This document shows positions 34,136 through 44,355 of a stretch of 64,000 bases of DNA, piece after piece. The first letter of the stretch is position 1. Each line of letters begins with the position of its first letter. Source of the DNA: Iodidimonas sp. SYSU 1G8 (GTDB lineage: Bacteria > Pseudomonadota > Alphaproteobacteria > SMXS01); contig NZ_JBBYXJ010000001.1 in the NCBI RefSeq assembly GCF_039655775.1, forward strand, positions 620,001 to 684,000. The letters are read 5' to 3'. Below the pieces are notes generated by a model. It did no database searches and was not told the origin of the DNA. It saw only the letters and a program-made list of their open reading frames with translations. The position numbers and the translations under genes are program-made.

Positions 34136-35026
34136 ATGGCCATCGCGAGCATGACGGGTTTCGCCCGAGTTGACGGCGCCTGGCAAGATTATCGCTGGAC
34201 GTGGGAGGTTAAAAGCGTCAACGGCAAGGGCCTCGATGTCCGCATGCGGCTGCCGCAAGGCCTGGAAATTCTCGACATTCCCGCGCGCGCCGCGATCGCC
34301 GCCCGACTGTCGCGCGGCAATGTCAATTGCTCGCTGCAGTTCGACCGCGTCAATCCCAATGCGGGCGTGCAGGTGAATCATCAGGTGCTCGACAATCTGG
34401 TCGAGGCCGCCAAACAGGCCGCCAAGCGCCATGGCCTCAAGAAGCCGCGGATCGAGGAACTGCTCGAGTTGCGCGGCGTCATCGAGGTCAAGGAAACCGG
34501 GCTGAACGAAGAGCAGCAGGCCGAGCGCGATCGCCTGCTGCTGTCCGGGCTATCGGAGACCGTCGACGGGGTGCTGGGCATGCGCCTGGCCGAGGGCCGG
34601 AAAATGTCCGAGGTGCTCCGGGATCAGGTGCGCACCATCTCCGATCTGGTCGCCCAGGCCCGCGCCATTCCATCGCAACAGCCCGAGGCCGTGCGCGACC
34701 GCCTGCACAAGCAGATCACCGATCTGCTGAATGGCTCCAGCGTGCCGATCGATGCCGACAGACTGGCCCAGGAAGCCGCCTATCTGGCGGTCAAGGCCGA
34801 TGTGCGCGAGGAGCTGGATCGGCTGAACGCGCATGTCACGGCCGCGACCGAACTCCTGGACAAGGGGGGACCCGCCGGACGCAAGCTCGACTTCCTGGCG
34901 CAGGAATTCGGCCGCGAGGCGAACACGGTCTGCTCGAAGGCCTCGGATTCCGCACTGTCCCGGATTGGCCTCGACCTCAAGGCGGTCATCGACCAGTTCC
35001 GCGAACAGGTACAGAACATCGAATGA
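34136..35026 (+). CDS. yicC: YicC family endoribonuclease
   Basis: YicC/YloC-family protein (296 aa); E. coli YicC is an RNase that affects small RNAs such as RyhB. The conserved N-terminal MTGFAR, EVKSVNGKGLDVRMRLP and C-terminal DUF1732 segment (RKLDFLAQEFGREANTVCSKASD) are present. Its stop overlaps the gmk start as ATGA; yicC-gmk pairing is common. Confidence 0.94.
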   Translation: MAIASMTGFARVDGAWQDYRWTWEVKSVNGKGLDVRMRLPQGLEILDIPARAAIAARLSRGNVNCSLQFDRVNPNAGVQVNHQVLDNLVEAAKQAAKRHGLKKPRIEELLELRGVIEVKETGLNEEQQAERDRLLLSGLSETVDGVLGMRLAEGRKMSEVLRDQVRTISDLVAQARAIPSQQPEAVRDRLHKQITDLLNGSSVPIDADRLAQEAAYLAVKADVREELDRLNAHVTAATELLDKGGPAGRKLDFLAQEFGREANTVCSKASDSALSRIGLDLKAVIDQFREQVQNIE

Positions 35027-35667
35027 GCACCGCGACACCGCCCTTGGGCCGCCGCGGCCTGATGCTCGTGTTGTCGTCCCCATCGGGCGCTGGCAAGACG
35101 ACCTTGTCGCGCCTGCTGCTGGCGCAGGACCCCGAGATCGCCATGTCGGTTTCGGTGACGACGCGTCCGCCGCGTCCGGGCGAGATCGAGGGCAAGGACT
35201 ACTTCTTCGTCGATCACGCCCGGTTCGAGCAGATGGTCGAGCAGGGCGAGTTGCTGGAGCATGCCAGGGTCTTCGGCAACATGTACGGCACACCCCGCGC
35301 CGCTGTCGCGCAAGCCCTGGACGCGGGCAGGGACGTCCTGTTCGACATCGACTGGCAGGGCACCCAGCAGCTCGACGGCACGGTCGCGCCTGACATGGTC
35401 AAGGTGTTCATCCTGCCGCCATCGACCGAGGAACTGGAGAAGCGCCTGAAGACGCGCGCGCAGGATTCCGAGGAAGTGGTTGCCGGCCGCATGGCCAAGG
35501 CAGCCGACGAGATGAGCCACTGGCGCGAATACGACTACGTCATCATCAATACTGACGTGCAGGAGAGCCTCGCCCGGCTGACGACGATACTCGCGGCCGA
35601 GCGCCTCCGGATCAACCGGCAGGTCGGGCTCGCGGATTTCGTCAACCGGCTGCGCGGAGCCGATTGA
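35023..35667 (+). CDS. gmk: Guanylate kinase
   Basis: Phosphorylates GMP to GDP with ATP (214 aa). P-loop [10 protein letters not shown] (residues about 18-27), GMP-binding [12 protein letters not shown] and YFF, and the lid region. Start fixed by ATGA overlap with yicC. The last 26 nt overlap the 3' end of the convergent rsmA. Confidence 0.97.
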   Translation: MSTATPPLGRRGLMLVLSSPSGAGKTTLSRLLLAQDPEIAMSVSVTTRPPRPGEIEGKDYFFVDHARFEQMVEQGELLEHARVFGNMYGTPRAAVAQALDAGRDVLFDIDWQGTQQLDGTVAPDMVKVFILPPSTEELEKRLKTRAQDSEEVVAGRMAKAADEMSHWREYDYVIINTDVQESLARLTTILAAERLRINRQVGLADFVNRLRGAD

Positions 35668-36487
35668 GCGACCGGGCGATGGCGCAGAACTGCGCCACGT
35701 TCAATGTTTCCGCGCGCAGGGTCGGCTCGATCCCGGCATCGGCGAGCAGAATTTCCGTATCGATCCCGACGCCTTTCAGGCTCGAGCGCAACATCTTGCG
35801 CCGCTGGTTGAACGCGGCATCGATCACCCGTTTGAGATCGGACAGTTCCGCCTCGGCGACCGGCTGCGGCAGGACGGCGAAGTGAACGACCGTCGAGGTG
35901 ATCTTGGGCTGCGGCACGAACGCCGAGGGGGGAATGTCGAAGAGACGCCGCGGCGCCGTCCGCCACTGGCTGAGCACCGAAAGGCGCCCATAGGCCTTGC
36001 CGCCCGATGGCGCCGTGATGCGGTCGGCGACCTCGCGCTGGAACATCAGCGTCAGGCCCGCATACCACGACGGCCACTCGGCGACGGTGAGCCATTTGGC
36101 GAGCAGCACGGTCGAGACGTTGTACGGCAGGTTGGCCACGACCTGGACAGGCCCGCCTTCCGGCAGCAGGGTCCGCTCGTCCACGTCCAGCGCGTCGGCC
36201 GAGACCACCGTCAGACGTCCGGGATAGGCGTCCTGGACTTCGGCGAGGGCCTCGACGCAGCGATCATCCTTCTCGACCGCGACGACGCGGGCGCCGGCCT
36301 CCAGCAAGGCACGTGTGAGGCCTCCCGGGCCAGGCCCGACCTCATAAACTTGAGAAGCGGGACCAACACCGGCGCCCCGCGCGATCCGGGCGGTCAGGTT
36401 GAGGTCCAGCAGGAAGTTCTGGCCCAGCGACTTGCGGGCCGCCAGTCCGTGGCGGGCGATCACGTCGCGAAGCGGGGGCAGTGTCAT
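35642..36487 (-). CDS. rsmA: 16S rRNA dimethyladenosine transferase
   Basis: Dimethylates two adjacent adenosines near the 3' end of 16S rRNA (281 aa). SAM-binding [14 protein letters not shown], the [14 protein letters not shown] region and the catalytic NLPYN motif are present, preceded by [10 protein letters not shown]. Last gene of lptD-surA-pdxA-rsmA, starting within the pdxA stop (ATGA). Confidence 0.97.
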   Translation of the reverse strand: MTLPPLRDVIARHGLAARKSLGQNFLLDLNLTARIARGAGVGPASQVYEVGPGPGGLTRALLEAGARVVAVEKDDRCVEALAEVQDAYPGRLTVVSADALDVDERTLLPEGGPVQVVANLPYNVSTVLLAKWLTVAEWPSWYAGLTLMFQREVADRITAPSGGKAYGRLSVLSQWRTAPRRLFDIPPSAFVPQPKITSTVVHFAVLPQPVAEAELSDLKRVIDAAFNQRRKMLRSSLKGVGIDTEILLADAGIEPTLRAETLNVAQFCAIARSLNRLRAAG

Positions 36488-37524
36488 GGGGCGTTCCTGA
36501 CGCGGTGTCGGGCACCGGCGATATCATGCGCGAGCTTGAGGGCGGCGACGAGGCTGCGCGGATCCGCCGTGCCTTTGCCCGCGATATCCAGCGCGGTGCC
36601 ATGGTCCGGCGACGTGCGCACGAAGGGCAGTCCCAAGGTCACATTGACCCCGTTGTGAAAGTCGATGGTCTTCAACGGGATCAGCGCCTGGTCATGATAC
36701 ATGCACAGCGCCGCATCGTACCGCGCGCGCGCCTCCGGGTGAAACAGGGTATCGGCCGGCGCGGGGCCGAACAGGTCGATTCCTTCGGCCCGTAGCACCG
36801 CGAGCGCGGGGGCGATGATGTCAACCTCCTCACGCCCCAGCGTGCCGGCTTCGCCCGCATGCGGGTTGAGGCCGGCGACCGCGAGGCGAGGCGCCTCGAT
36901 GCCGAAATCGCGGCGCAGCGCGGCGGCGACGATCCGCGCGGTGCGCACGATCAGGTCCACGCTCAGCGCGCCCGGTACGCTGGCGAGGGCGCGGTGCACC
37001 GTGACCGGCACCACGCGAAGCCCGGGCACGGCAAGCATCATCACCGCCTGCGAGCCGGCGCCCGCCAGGGTCTCGAGAAACTCGGTATGACCCGGGTGGG
37101 GAAACCCGGCCGCGTAGAGCGACGCCTTCTGGATCGGATTGGTGACCACGGCCGAGGCCAGATCCTGCCCGTAGAGGGAGACAGCGGTTTCTATGGCCTC
37201 GATCACCGCGCCGGCATTCGCGGCGGCCGGAGCGCCCGGGACCGCGTCGACGGGGCGCTGGAGCGGCAGAACGGGCAGGGCGCGCTGAAACATGCCCGCC
37301 ACCTCGGCCGGCGATGAAATCTCCTCGACGGGAACGTCGAGACCGAGCAGGGCCGCGCGTTGGCGGACCAGCGCCGGGCAGGCGAGCAGGAAGAAGCACG
37401 GGACGCCGCTGTCGGCACGCCTTCGCCAGACAGCAAGGGAAATGTCGGGTCCGATGCCCGACGGCTCGCCCATGGTGAGGGCGAGCGGCGGCGCGGCGTT
37501 ACTTGTAGTCGATGATCGCGTCAC
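36484..37524 (-). CDS. pdxA: 4-hydroxythreonine-4-phosphate dehydrogenase
   Basis: NAD-dependent enzyme of pyridoxal phosphate synthesis (346 aa). Motifs: [44 protein letters not shown] and [11 protein letters not shown], with the metal-binding histidines. The GTG at 37524 lies inside the surA 3' end (26-nt overlap) and gives a normal N-terminus; the next ATG (37473) would remove conserved residues. Confidence 0.95.
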   Translation of the reverse strand: MTRSSTTSNAAPPLALTMGEPSGIGPDISLAVWRRRADSGVPCFFLLACPALVRQRAALLGLDVPVEEISSPAEVAGMFQRALPVLPLQRPVDAVPGAPAAANAGAVIEAIETAVSLYGQDLASAVVTNPIQKASLYAAGFPHPGHTEFLETLAGAGSQAVMMLAVPGLRVVPVTVHRALASVPGALSVDLIVRTARIVAAALRRDFGIEAPRLAVAGLNPHAGEAGTLGREEVDIIAPALAVLRAEGIDLFGPAPADTLFHPEARARYDAALCMYHDQALIPLKTIDFHNGVNVTLGLPFVRTSPDHGTALDIAGKGTADPRSLVAALKLAHDIAGARHRVRNAP

Positions 37525-38755
37525 GGCGCAGATCGCGGAGATAGCGCCGCGCCATCATCGACAGGCGCTGGTTGCTCAGGAAGTCTTCGATCTCGGCGGC
37601 CGTGGGCTCGCGCACTTCGGCGTCCTTGCGGCCGCAAACGACCAGCACGCGCACGTCGGTGCCCGTCTTCAGCGGCTCGGTCGCCTGGCCGATCTGGAGA
37701 TTGCGGATGGCGCGGTTGACCGGCGGCGGCAGATCGCCCAGACGGACGGTGCCCAGGCTGCCCTGGTCGCTGGCGCCGAGCGCGGCGGCGACCCGCGGAA
37801 TGTCGCTGCACTCCTTGATGGTCGAGGTCGCGGCCATGATGCGCTGGCGCTGCGCGTCGGCATCGGCGGTGGGCGTGATGACGATCTGCTGCAGGTCCAC
37901 CTGGGTTTCGTCCGGATCGGCGCTCAGCACCTCGCGTTTGTCGGCGACGGTGACGATGTAGTAGCCGCTGGTGACCCTGATGGGATCGGAGACCTGACCC
38001 TCGGGCAGTTTCAAGACTTCCGTCCGGATATCAGGATTGATGTGGTCGCCGATCACCCAGCCGGTGTCGCCGCCGACCGCGCCGGTGGCGATGTCGGAGA
38101 ACTGCCGGGCGACGGCGCTGAATTCGGCTCCTTCGCGAATCTGGCGGACCAGCCGTTCGGCGGTCTGACGGGTTTCAGCCTCTTTTTCCGGAGAATCCAC
38201 GGCCAGGAAAATCTCGCCGATCCGATATTCGGGCTGGCCCTTGTTGGATTTCAGATTGTCCAGATAGGCGCTCACTTCGCCTTCGCCAATGGCGAGAAAG
38301 GGCCGGAGTCGGGCGTTCACCACTTCTTCCCAGGCGAGGCCGGCCTTGACCTGCGCGAGGATGGCTTCCTTGCTGGCGCCCATTCGGGCCAGTTCCTGCG
38401 AGAACTGTTCCGCGGAGATGTTGTTGCGCGCCGCCAGCTCGTTGAAACGCTGGTTCACCTCTTCGTCGGTGATGGTGATCTTCTGCTCCTTGGCTTCCTG
38501 AACCTGGAGCTTCTCATCGACCAGAAGCTGGATGACCGTCTTGCGGAGCTGGTCATATTCCTCCTGCGTGCGCAGCGCGCCCGTGGTGGAGGTGATCAGC
38601 TGCATGCGTTCCTTGATGTCGTATTCCGAGATGATCTCGTCATTGACCACGGCCACGATGCGCTGCACGTCACCGCGCGACTGGGCCTGAACCGGACCGG
38701 CGGCGCTGGCGAGGACCAGCAGAATCCCGGCTAACGTATTGATGCGTCGCGTCAT
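37499..38755 (-). CDS. surA: Periplasmic peptidyl-prolyl isomerase SurA
   Basis: Periplasmic chaperone that escorts outer-membrane proteins such as LptD to BAM (418 aa). Signal peptide at residues 1-24 (ending PVQAQ), the SurA N-terminal domain (IVAVVNDEIISEYDI), then parvulin-like domains (FSAVARQFSDIATGAVGGDTGW region). It overlaps lptD by 4 nt (ATGA) and pdxA by 26 nt, the standard operon order. Confidence 0.95.
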   Translation of the reverse strand: MTRRINTLAGILLVLASAAGPVQAQSRGDVQRIVAVVNDEIISEYDIKERMQLITSTTGALRTQEEYDQLRKTVIQLLVDEKLQVQEAKEQKITITDEEVNQRFNELAARNNISAEQFSQELARMGASKEAILAQVKAGLAWEEVVNARLRPFLAIGEGEVSAYLDNLKSNKGQPEYRIGEIFLAVDSPEKEAETRQTAERLVRQIREGAEFSAVARQFSDIATGAVGGDTGWVIGDHINPDIRTEVLKLPEGQVSDPIRVTSGYYIVTVADKREVLSADPDETQVDLQQIVITPTADADAQRQRIMAATSTIKECSDIPRVAAALGASDQGSLGTVRLGDLPPPVNRAIRNLQIGQATEPLKTGTDVRVLVVCGRKDAEVREPTAAEIEDFLSNQRLSMMARRYLRDLRRDAIIDYK

Positions 38756-41028
38756 TCTAGTCCGCTTACCGTTTTTCTGTAGTACTTGGGCTTATTCCCG
38801 AACGTCGGGCTGAAGGGAAGATCCTGCAGATCGACATCTTTCGTCGCGGGATCGCTCACCACCTTGAAGACAAGCTGGAAACCTATCGACGTCGATGGCC
38901 GCACATCCCGATCCTCGGTAAAGTCCCGCCGCGCCCTCAGCCGGAACCGGAAACACTCGTCTTCGTACGTGAAGCCGCCACCTGCCGTCAAGGCACCACC
39001 GCCGCGCTCGAAGTCATAGGCGAAGTCGGCGTTCATGGTCCAGTACCGCGTCAGCTTGATGCTGGCGGCCGTGCGGATTTCCTGACGGTCGGGCAGGGTC
39101 GGATCGAAACCGTTCCGCTTCACATCGGTATAGCCGACGGCGAACCTGTACTTTTCCGGGCCGAACACGACCAGTCCCTCATTGCGCACGATATTCAGCC
39201 CGTCATCGTCGAACCGCATGCGGTGATAGTAGTCGAAGAATCGCGGGATGCTCAGCATGGCCGTCATGACGATGTCCGAGGTGCGCTCGCGCAGACCGGA
39301 ATCGGCCGGCAGGCTGAAGTCGCGCCGCAGCCGGTAGCTCTGGCCGACGAGCAGCGACGCCCGCACGCCATTGTCGGCATAATGCCGGAACCGCATGCCG
39401 TAGGCGACGCGCGTGCCGCCTTCCCAGCGGTCGTCGCCCGGAAAACGGTCGATGGAGAACAGGTTGGACGTGTCGAAATCGAACGCCTGACTGTCCTCGT
39501 TCGGGATCTCGTCATTGTTGGCGTTGGTGGTGCTGGAGACCACCGTGACAATCGGCTCGATGATCTGGTGCGACTTGCCGGCATACCGAATGAAAGGGTA
39601 GCGCCATTCGAGCGCGGCGTAGGGAACGTAGCGTCCCTCGAAATCCTTGCCCGTCAACACATCCGGCTTGGCGACGAGATCGTCCGCGCTGGGTTCCTCG
39701 AAATCGTTGAGGTAGTAGGTATCCGCGCGCATGCCCAGCGTCAGCTTGTACATGTCACCGAGCGGCGAGGTGAATGGCACCTGCCACCGGCCATCGATGG
39801 AAATCCGGCCCGTATCGGCGCTGTCGGTCCGTGTCAGCATCGCCATGCTGGCATCAGCGGTGAAATAACCGCCGAGCCAACCCGGCTTGCCCACGAAACT
39901 GTACTGGATCAGCGGAATGGCGAGCGGCGTGGTGCCACCCATGTCTTCCTCGCGCAGGCCCTGGAAGGCATACGCGCCGATGTGCAGATAGCTGCGCTCC
40001 CAGAATCGCTCCAGGTACAGGTGATTGATCAGGCTGTCGGCGCGCGAGATGTCATAGCGGCGCAGATAGGTGTCGTCGCTGGCCAGCGCCAGATCGAAGC
40101 CCCAGCGCCAGTCCTTGTCGATCTGAAACTGACCGGTACCGAAGATATGGCCGCGGAATTCGTCTCCCGGCACCTCGTTGTTGTCGTTGTCGCGCTTGCT
40201 GACATAGGTGCCGCTGCCGTCGAGCGTGTATTGGCCGGTCTTGGTTCTGTGCCGGTACTCCAGTTTCAGCACCGCCCGCTCCGACGTGGTCAGCAGCGGG
40301 GTGATCGTCAGGTCCTGATTCGGCGCGATGTTCCAGAAGTAGGGCAGCTCGGTCGTGACGCCGAGGATGGAGGACTGGCCGAAGTCGGGAGTCAGGAAGC
40401 CGCTCGCCTTCTTCACCGACGCATCGGGATGCTTCAGCCAGGGCGTATAGATGATCGGAATGCCCATCAGTTCCAGATAGGCGTTCTTGTAGGTGAGGGT
40501 GCGGCTTTTCTCGTCATGCACGACCTTCACCGCCTTGATCTGCCATACGGGCGCCCTGTCGGGCTGCTCCTCGCAGATCTCGCACGCCGTGTAGACCGCG
40601 TGATCGAGGACATTGGTGTCGCCGCCCATGCGGCGTCCGCTGACGGCGGCGAGACGCTCGCCCTCCCTGAACAGCACGTACATGCCCTGTACGGTGCCTT
40701 CCTTGAGGTCGCCGGTCAGCTCCAGCGTCTTGCCTGTCGCGACGTTGCCGTCCTTGTCGGTCAGACGGATATTGCCGGTGGCAACCGCCTTGTCCGTCTT
40801 TCGGTCATAGACGATCTGATCCGCCTTGAGATTAGTGTCGTCATAGGTGATCTCCACATGACCGCGCGCGGTCAGCAGGTCGGAGTTCTGATCGACTTCG
40901 ATCTCGTCGGCGGCCCAATAGGCCTTCTTGGCCTCCTGCGCCCACGCAGGCACGGCTAGGACCGTGCCGCAAACGCCGGCGAACGCGCTTAGCGCCGCCA
41001 GTCTCCGCAATGTATCGAGCCAAGCCAT
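38752..41028 (-). CDS. lptD: LPS-assembly protein LptD
   Basis: Outer-membrane barrel that inserts lipopolysaccharide into the outer leaflet with LptE. A signal peptide (ending AVPAWAQ) is followed by an OstA-like jellyroll (VEITYDDTNLKADQIVYD ... DKDGNVATGKTLEL) and a long beta-barrel rich in aromatic and charged alternation, ending in KTVSGLE. 758 aa. ATG at 41028; a TTG precedes it in frame. The paired cysteines that form disulfides in E. coli LptD are mostly absent here; only CEIC is seen. Confidence 0.95.
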   Translation of the reverse strand: MAWLDTLRRLAALSAFAGVCGTVLAVPAWAQEAKKAYWAADEIEVDQNSDLLTARGHVEITYDDTNLKADQIVYDRKTDKAVATGNIRLTDKDGNVATGKTLELTGDLKEGTVQGMYVLFREGERLAAVSGRRMGGDTNVLDHAVYTACEICEEQPDRAPVWQIKAVKVVHDEKSRTLTYKNAYLELMGIPIIYTPWLKHPDASVKKASGFLTPDFGQSSILGVTTELPYFWNIAPNQDLTITPLLTTSERAVLKLEYRHRTKTGQYTLDGSGTYVSKRDNDNNEVPGDEFRGHIFGTGQFQIDKDWRWGFDLALASDDTYLRRYDISRADSLINHLYLERFWERSYLHIGAYAFQGLREEDMGGTTPLAIPLIQYSFVGKPGWLGGYFTADASMAMLTRTDSADTGRISIDGRWQVPFTSPLGDMYKLTLGMRADTYYLNDFEEPSADDLVAKPDVLTGKDFEGRYVPYAALEWRYPFIRYAGKSHQIIEPIVTVVSSTTNANNDEIPNEDSQAFDFDTSNLFSIDRFPGDDRWEGGTRVAYGMRFRHYADNGVRASLLVGQSYRLRRDFSLPADSGLRERTSDIVMTAMLSIPRFFDYYHRMRFDDDGLNIVRNEGLVVFGPEKYRFAVGYTDVKRNGFDPTLPDRQEIRTAASIKLTRYWTMNADFAYDFERGGGALTAGGGFTYEDECFRFRLRARRDFTEDRDVRPSTSIGFQLVFKVVSDPATKDVDLQDLPFSPTFGNKPKYYRKTVSGLE

Positions 41029-41234
41029 CAACGGAATCCAACAGGCGGGCAGGTGAGGTGATCCATAAAGGACAGGGTCATCGTGAGACGGTAACTACAC
41101 GCTAAGCAAGGTGGAAGCTACTCCGTTGACGGCATTGGAGAGGCATAGCTGTTCCCTTTCAATTTCGATGCCGATGGCTAAGATGCAAGCGGACGGGTGC
41201 CGAATGCCCCAAGATTGATAGATAAGAGGTCCGC

Positions 41235-42740
41235 ATGCGCATTTCCTTTACCGACGACCGCGATCAGCTTTCCGGCGCTCTGGCCGTCTTCGCTCTCAAG
41301 GGCAAGATGCTCTCCCAGACGGCCGAAGCCTTCGATGCGCGGACCGGTGGCGCGGTGCGCCGGGCCATGGAAACCTCGCGCGCCAAGGGCGACAAGGGCA
41401 AGTCCGTCGAGCTCCTCGCGCCCGCCAACATGGACGCCGATCGCCTGCTGGTCGCAGGATTGGGCGATGCGGACGCTCTGACTATCGCCGGCGCCCAGGC
41501 GGCGGGCGGCGCCGTCGCTGGGCATTACAAGACCTCCGGCCAGGATCAGGTCACCGTGTTCGCCGACCCCATCGAGGGCGCGGCGATCGGCGCGGCCGAG
41601 TTCGCTGCCCATGTCGCCTACGGAGCGCTGCTGAAATCCTATTCCTTCGACAAGTATTTCACCAAGAAGAGCGACAGCAATTCGCGCGTTACCCTGAAGC
41701 GCATGGTCGTCGTGACCGACGACCCCAAGGCGGCCAAGAAGGCGTTCGAAAGCCTCGAGAAGATCGCCGAGGGCGTCTTCCTGACGCGCGATCTGGTCAG
41801 CGAACCGGCCAACATCATCTACCCGGAAAGCCTCGCCGATGCCTGCCGCGCCCTGGCCTCGCTGGGAGTCGAGGTCGATGTTCTCGGCGAGGAGCGCATG
41901 GCCGAACTCGGCATGGGCGCGCTGCTCGGCGTCGGCCAGGGCAGCGCCCGCGAGAGCCAGCTCGTCGTCATGGAATGGAATGGCGCCAAGAGCGGGAAGA
42001 AGGGTCCCGTGACTTTCGTCGGCAAGGGCGTGACGTTCGATACCGGCGGCATCTCCATCAAGCCGGCCGCCGGCATGGAAATGATGAAATGGGACATGGG
42101 CGGCGCCGGCGCCGTGATCGGACTGATGAAGGCGCTCGCGGGCCGCAAGGCCAAGGTTCACGCCGTCGGCATCGTCGGGCTGGTCGAGAACATGCCCTCC
42201 AGCACGGCGCAGCGGCCGGGCGACGTGGTCACCTCCATGTCCGGCCAGACCATCGAGGTCATCAACACGGACGCCGAAGGCCGGCTCGTGCTCGCCGACG
42301 CCCTGCATTACGCGCAGGAACGCTTCAAGCCCCAGTTCATCGTCGATCTTGCCACCTTGACCGGCGCCATCATCACGTCCCTGGGCAACGAGTATGCGGG
42401 CCTGTTCTCGAACGACGACACGCTGAGCGCGCAGCTTGCCAAGGCCGGCGAGGCCGAGAACGAGAAAGTCTGGCGTTTTCCGCTGACCGATGCCTACGAC
42501 AAGATGATCAACTCGCAGATCGCCGACATGAAGAATGTCGGCACCGGCGGCAAGGCCGGCAGCATCACCGCCGCGCAGTTCCTGCAGCGCTTCATCCGGC
42601 GCGGCACGCCCTGGGCCCATCTGGACATCGCCGGCACGGCCTGGACGGATTCGGAAAGCGCGACCGTGCCGAAAGGCGGCACCGGCTATGGCGTGCGCCT
42701 GCTCAACCGGCTCGTCGCGGATCATTACGAGGGCAAGTGA
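41235..42740 (+). CDS. pepA: Leucyl aminopeptidase
   Basis: Manganese/zinc aminopeptidase of family M17 (501 aa) that removes N-terminal residues from peptides. Metal-ligand and catalytic region seen: FVGKGVTFDTGGISIKPAAGMEMMKWDMGGA (in pieces) and NTDAEGRLVLADAL, with the catalytic Arg in that motif. The ATG has GAGG upstream. Divergent from lptD (206 bp apart) and overlapping holC as GTGA. Confidence 0.97.
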   Translation: MRISFTDDRDQLSGALAVFALKGKMLSQTAEAFDARTGGAVRRAMETSRAKGDKGKSVELLAPANMDADRLLVAGLGDADALTIAGAQAAGGAVAGHYKTSGQDQVTVFADPIEGAAIGAAEFAAHVAYGALLKSYSFDKYFTKKSDSNSRVTLKRMVVVTDDPKAAKKAFESLEKIAEGVFLTRDLVSEPANIIYPESLADACRALASLGVEVDVLGEERMAELGMGALLGVGQGSARESQLVVMEWNGAKSGKKGPVTFVGKGVTFDTGGISIKPAAGMEMMKWDMGGAGAVIGLMKALAGRKAKVHAVGIVGLVENMPSSTAQRPGDVVTSMSGQTIEVINTDAEGRLVLADALHYAQERFKPQFIVDLATLTGAIITSLGNEYAGLFSNDDTLSAQLAKAGEAENEKVWRFPLTDAYDKMINSQIADMKNVGTGGKAGSITAAQFLQRFIRRGTPWAHLDIAGTAWTDSESATVPKGGTGYGVRLLNRLVADHYEGK

Positions 42741-43186
42741 CCGACATCAGCTTCTACCACCTGCAGCGGCGCAGCCTGGAGGAGACCCTCCCCAAGCTGC
42801 TCGAGAGGGTGATCGCCTCGAAGCAGCGCGCTGTCGTTCTGGCCGAGTCCGAAGAGCAGGTGGAGGCGATCAGCAGCCGCCTGTGGACCTATGATGCCGA
42901 CTCGTTCCTGCCGCATGGATCGGCGCGCGACGGCTTTCCGGCCGAGCAGCCGATCTATCTGACCAGCGGCGAGGAAAATCCGAACGGCGCCAGCATCCTC
43001 GTGCTGATCGATGGCCGCCTGCCGGGTTTTCTCTCCGGGTTCGCCCGGTGCCTCGACCTGTTCAACGGCCATGATCCCGAGTCCGTGCAGGGCGCGCGCG
43101 AACGCTGGCGCGCCTACAAGGCGGACGGTCATCCGGTCACCTACTGGCAGCAGAACGATGACGGGCGCTGGGAAAAGAAGGCCTGA
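42737..43186 (+). CDS. holC: DNA polymerase III chi subunit
   Basis: Clamp-loader accessory subunit (149 aa) that links the polymerase to SSB. The N-terminus TDISFYHLQRRSLEETLPKLLE and the WTYDADSFLPHG motif match HolC. The GTG start overlaps the pepA stop, the usual pepA-holC pairing. The convergent NTF2-like gene ends 3 nt away. Confidence 0.95.
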   Translation: MTDISFYHLQRRSLEETLPKLLERVIASKQRAVVLAESEEQVEAISSRLWTYDADSFLPHGSARDGFPAEQPIYLTSGEENPNGASILVLIDGRLPGFLSGFARCLDLFNGHDPESVQGARERWRAYKADGHPVTYWQQNDDGRWEKKA

Positions 43187-43189
43187 GCC

Positions 43190-43594
43190 CTACGAAAGCT
43201 GCTCGAACAGCGCCTCGCGGTCGCCCAGCACCCAGACCTTGCAGATGCGCATCTGCCGGAACTGGAAAAACGCCGCGCCCGCATAGGAAATCTCGCGGCC
43301 CGTCGCCGGGAGACCGGGCAGATCGCCCTGGTGGGTGCCGGTGCACAGCAGCCGCGCCGACGCGCCGCCATTGTCGGCGACCAGCGTTTCCAGATGGCTG
43401 CGGAAGTCGGGAAACGCGCGCCGGACCAAGTCCATGTAGCCGAAGAAATCGGCCAGCCCTTCAGTGGACACGCCCATCGATCCATCGAACTCGACATCCA
43501 TGGTCAGGATGCGCCGGCCGGTCTCCACGTTCCACTGATTCCACATGACATCGTAGAACTGTCGGACGAGCTGGCGGTGCAGAATGGCCGTCAA
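43190..43594 (-). CDS. SnoaL-like (ester cyclase type) protein
   Basis: 134-aa NTF2-fold protein: LVRQFYDVMWNQWN, the DMDFE-like DVEFDGSMG and FPDFRSHLETLV are characteristic of the SnoaL/ester-cyclase group, whose members act on polyketides or are of unknown function. The start appears to be TTG (43594) with GGAG 7 nt upstream; the next in-frame ATG would remove conserved residues. Transcribed away from ndk. Confidence 0.75.
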   Translation of the reverse strand: MTAILHRQLVRQFYDVMWNQWNVETGRRILTMDVEFDGSMGVSTEGLADFFGYMDLVRRAFPDFRSHLETLVADNGGASARLLCTGTHQGDLPGLPATGREISYAGAAFFQFRQMRICKVWVLGDREALFEQLS

Positions 43595-43630
43595 TGAGGT
43601 CTCCTGGCTGGGATGTCGTCAAATCTTCGG

Positions 43631-43659
43631 TTGCCCGGCTCAAGCGATAAAGCTAAGAA
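43631..43659 (+). promoter_or_regulatory. ndk promoter
   Basis: TTGCCC (43631-43636), 17-nt spacer, TAAGAA (43654-43659), 38 bp before the ndk ATG. Judged by eye only. Confidence 0.4.
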
Positions 43660-43697
43660 CCCGCCGATCCGCACTCCTATAACGATGAAGAAGAACC

Positions 43698-44120
43698 ATG
43701 GCCACTGAACGTACGCTGTCGATCATCAAACCCGATGCCACGCGCCGCAACCTGACCGGCAAGATCAACACGCTGCTGGAAGACGCCGGCCTGCGCATCG
43801 TCGCGCAAAAGCGCATCCAGCTGACCAAGGCGCAGGCGGAAGGCTTCTATGCCGTGCACAGCGAGCGTCCGTTCTTCAACGATCTGGTCAGCTTCATGAT
43901 CTCCGGCCCGGTCGTGGTCCAGGTCCTGGAAGGCGAGAACGCCGTTCAGAAGAACCGTGACGTGATGGGCGCCACCAATCCGGCCAATGCCGCCGAGGGC
44001 ACCATCCGCAAGACCTTCGCTGAATCCATCGAAGCCAATTCGGCGCACGGTTCGGATTCGCTCGAGAACGCGGCGATCGAGATCGCCTATTTCTTCAGCG
44101 GCCTCGAAATCGTCGGCTGA
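43698..44120 (+). CDS. ndk: Nucleoside diphosphate kinase
   Basis: Exchanges gamma-phosphates between NTPs and NDPs (140 aa). The substrate loop [11 protein letters not shown] starts the protein, and the phosphohistidine is in the NSAHGSDS motif (NxxHGSD), near residue 117. Typical length. No clear operon partner. Confidence 0.98.
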   Translation: MATERTLSIIKPDATRRNLTGKINTLLEDAGLRIVAQKRIQLTKAQAEGFYAVHSERPFFNDLVSFMISGPVVVQVLEGENAVQKNRDVMGATNPANAAEGTIRKTFAESIEANSAHGSDSLENAAIEIAYFFSGLEIVG

Positions 44121-44132
44121 AGACCACGCCTC

Positions 44133-44161
44133 ATTGCCGGCCCTCGTCGAGGGCCGGCAAT
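44133..44161 (+). terminator. Long perfect hairpin after ndk
   Basis: A 13-bp perfect stem (ATTGCCGGCCCTC, loop GTC, and its complement) 12 nt past the ndk stop. It has no T-run on either side, so any termination would be T-tract-independent; mRNA protection is an alternative. It overlaps the end of the stop-free frame that continues purN. Confidence 0.5.
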
Positions 44162-44355
44162 ACCAGCAGCGTGACGATGGCGGCGAGATGAACCGCCGCC
44201 GAGCCGCCGGCAAGAGCCGGCAGCCCCGCCGTGATGAACGGCGCGAGCAGGGCGGTTCCAGCCGCCGTCACCCCTAATACCGCCAGAATGACGAGGGCCG
44301 CGCCGCGTGCATCGTCGCCCCGTGCCGCGACGATGGCCCGAAGAAAACCGGGCGG

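Noticed and set aside
44133-44161. Repeat-element (REP-like) interpretation of the ndk hairpin
   Set aside because: No second copy was found elsewhere in the window.
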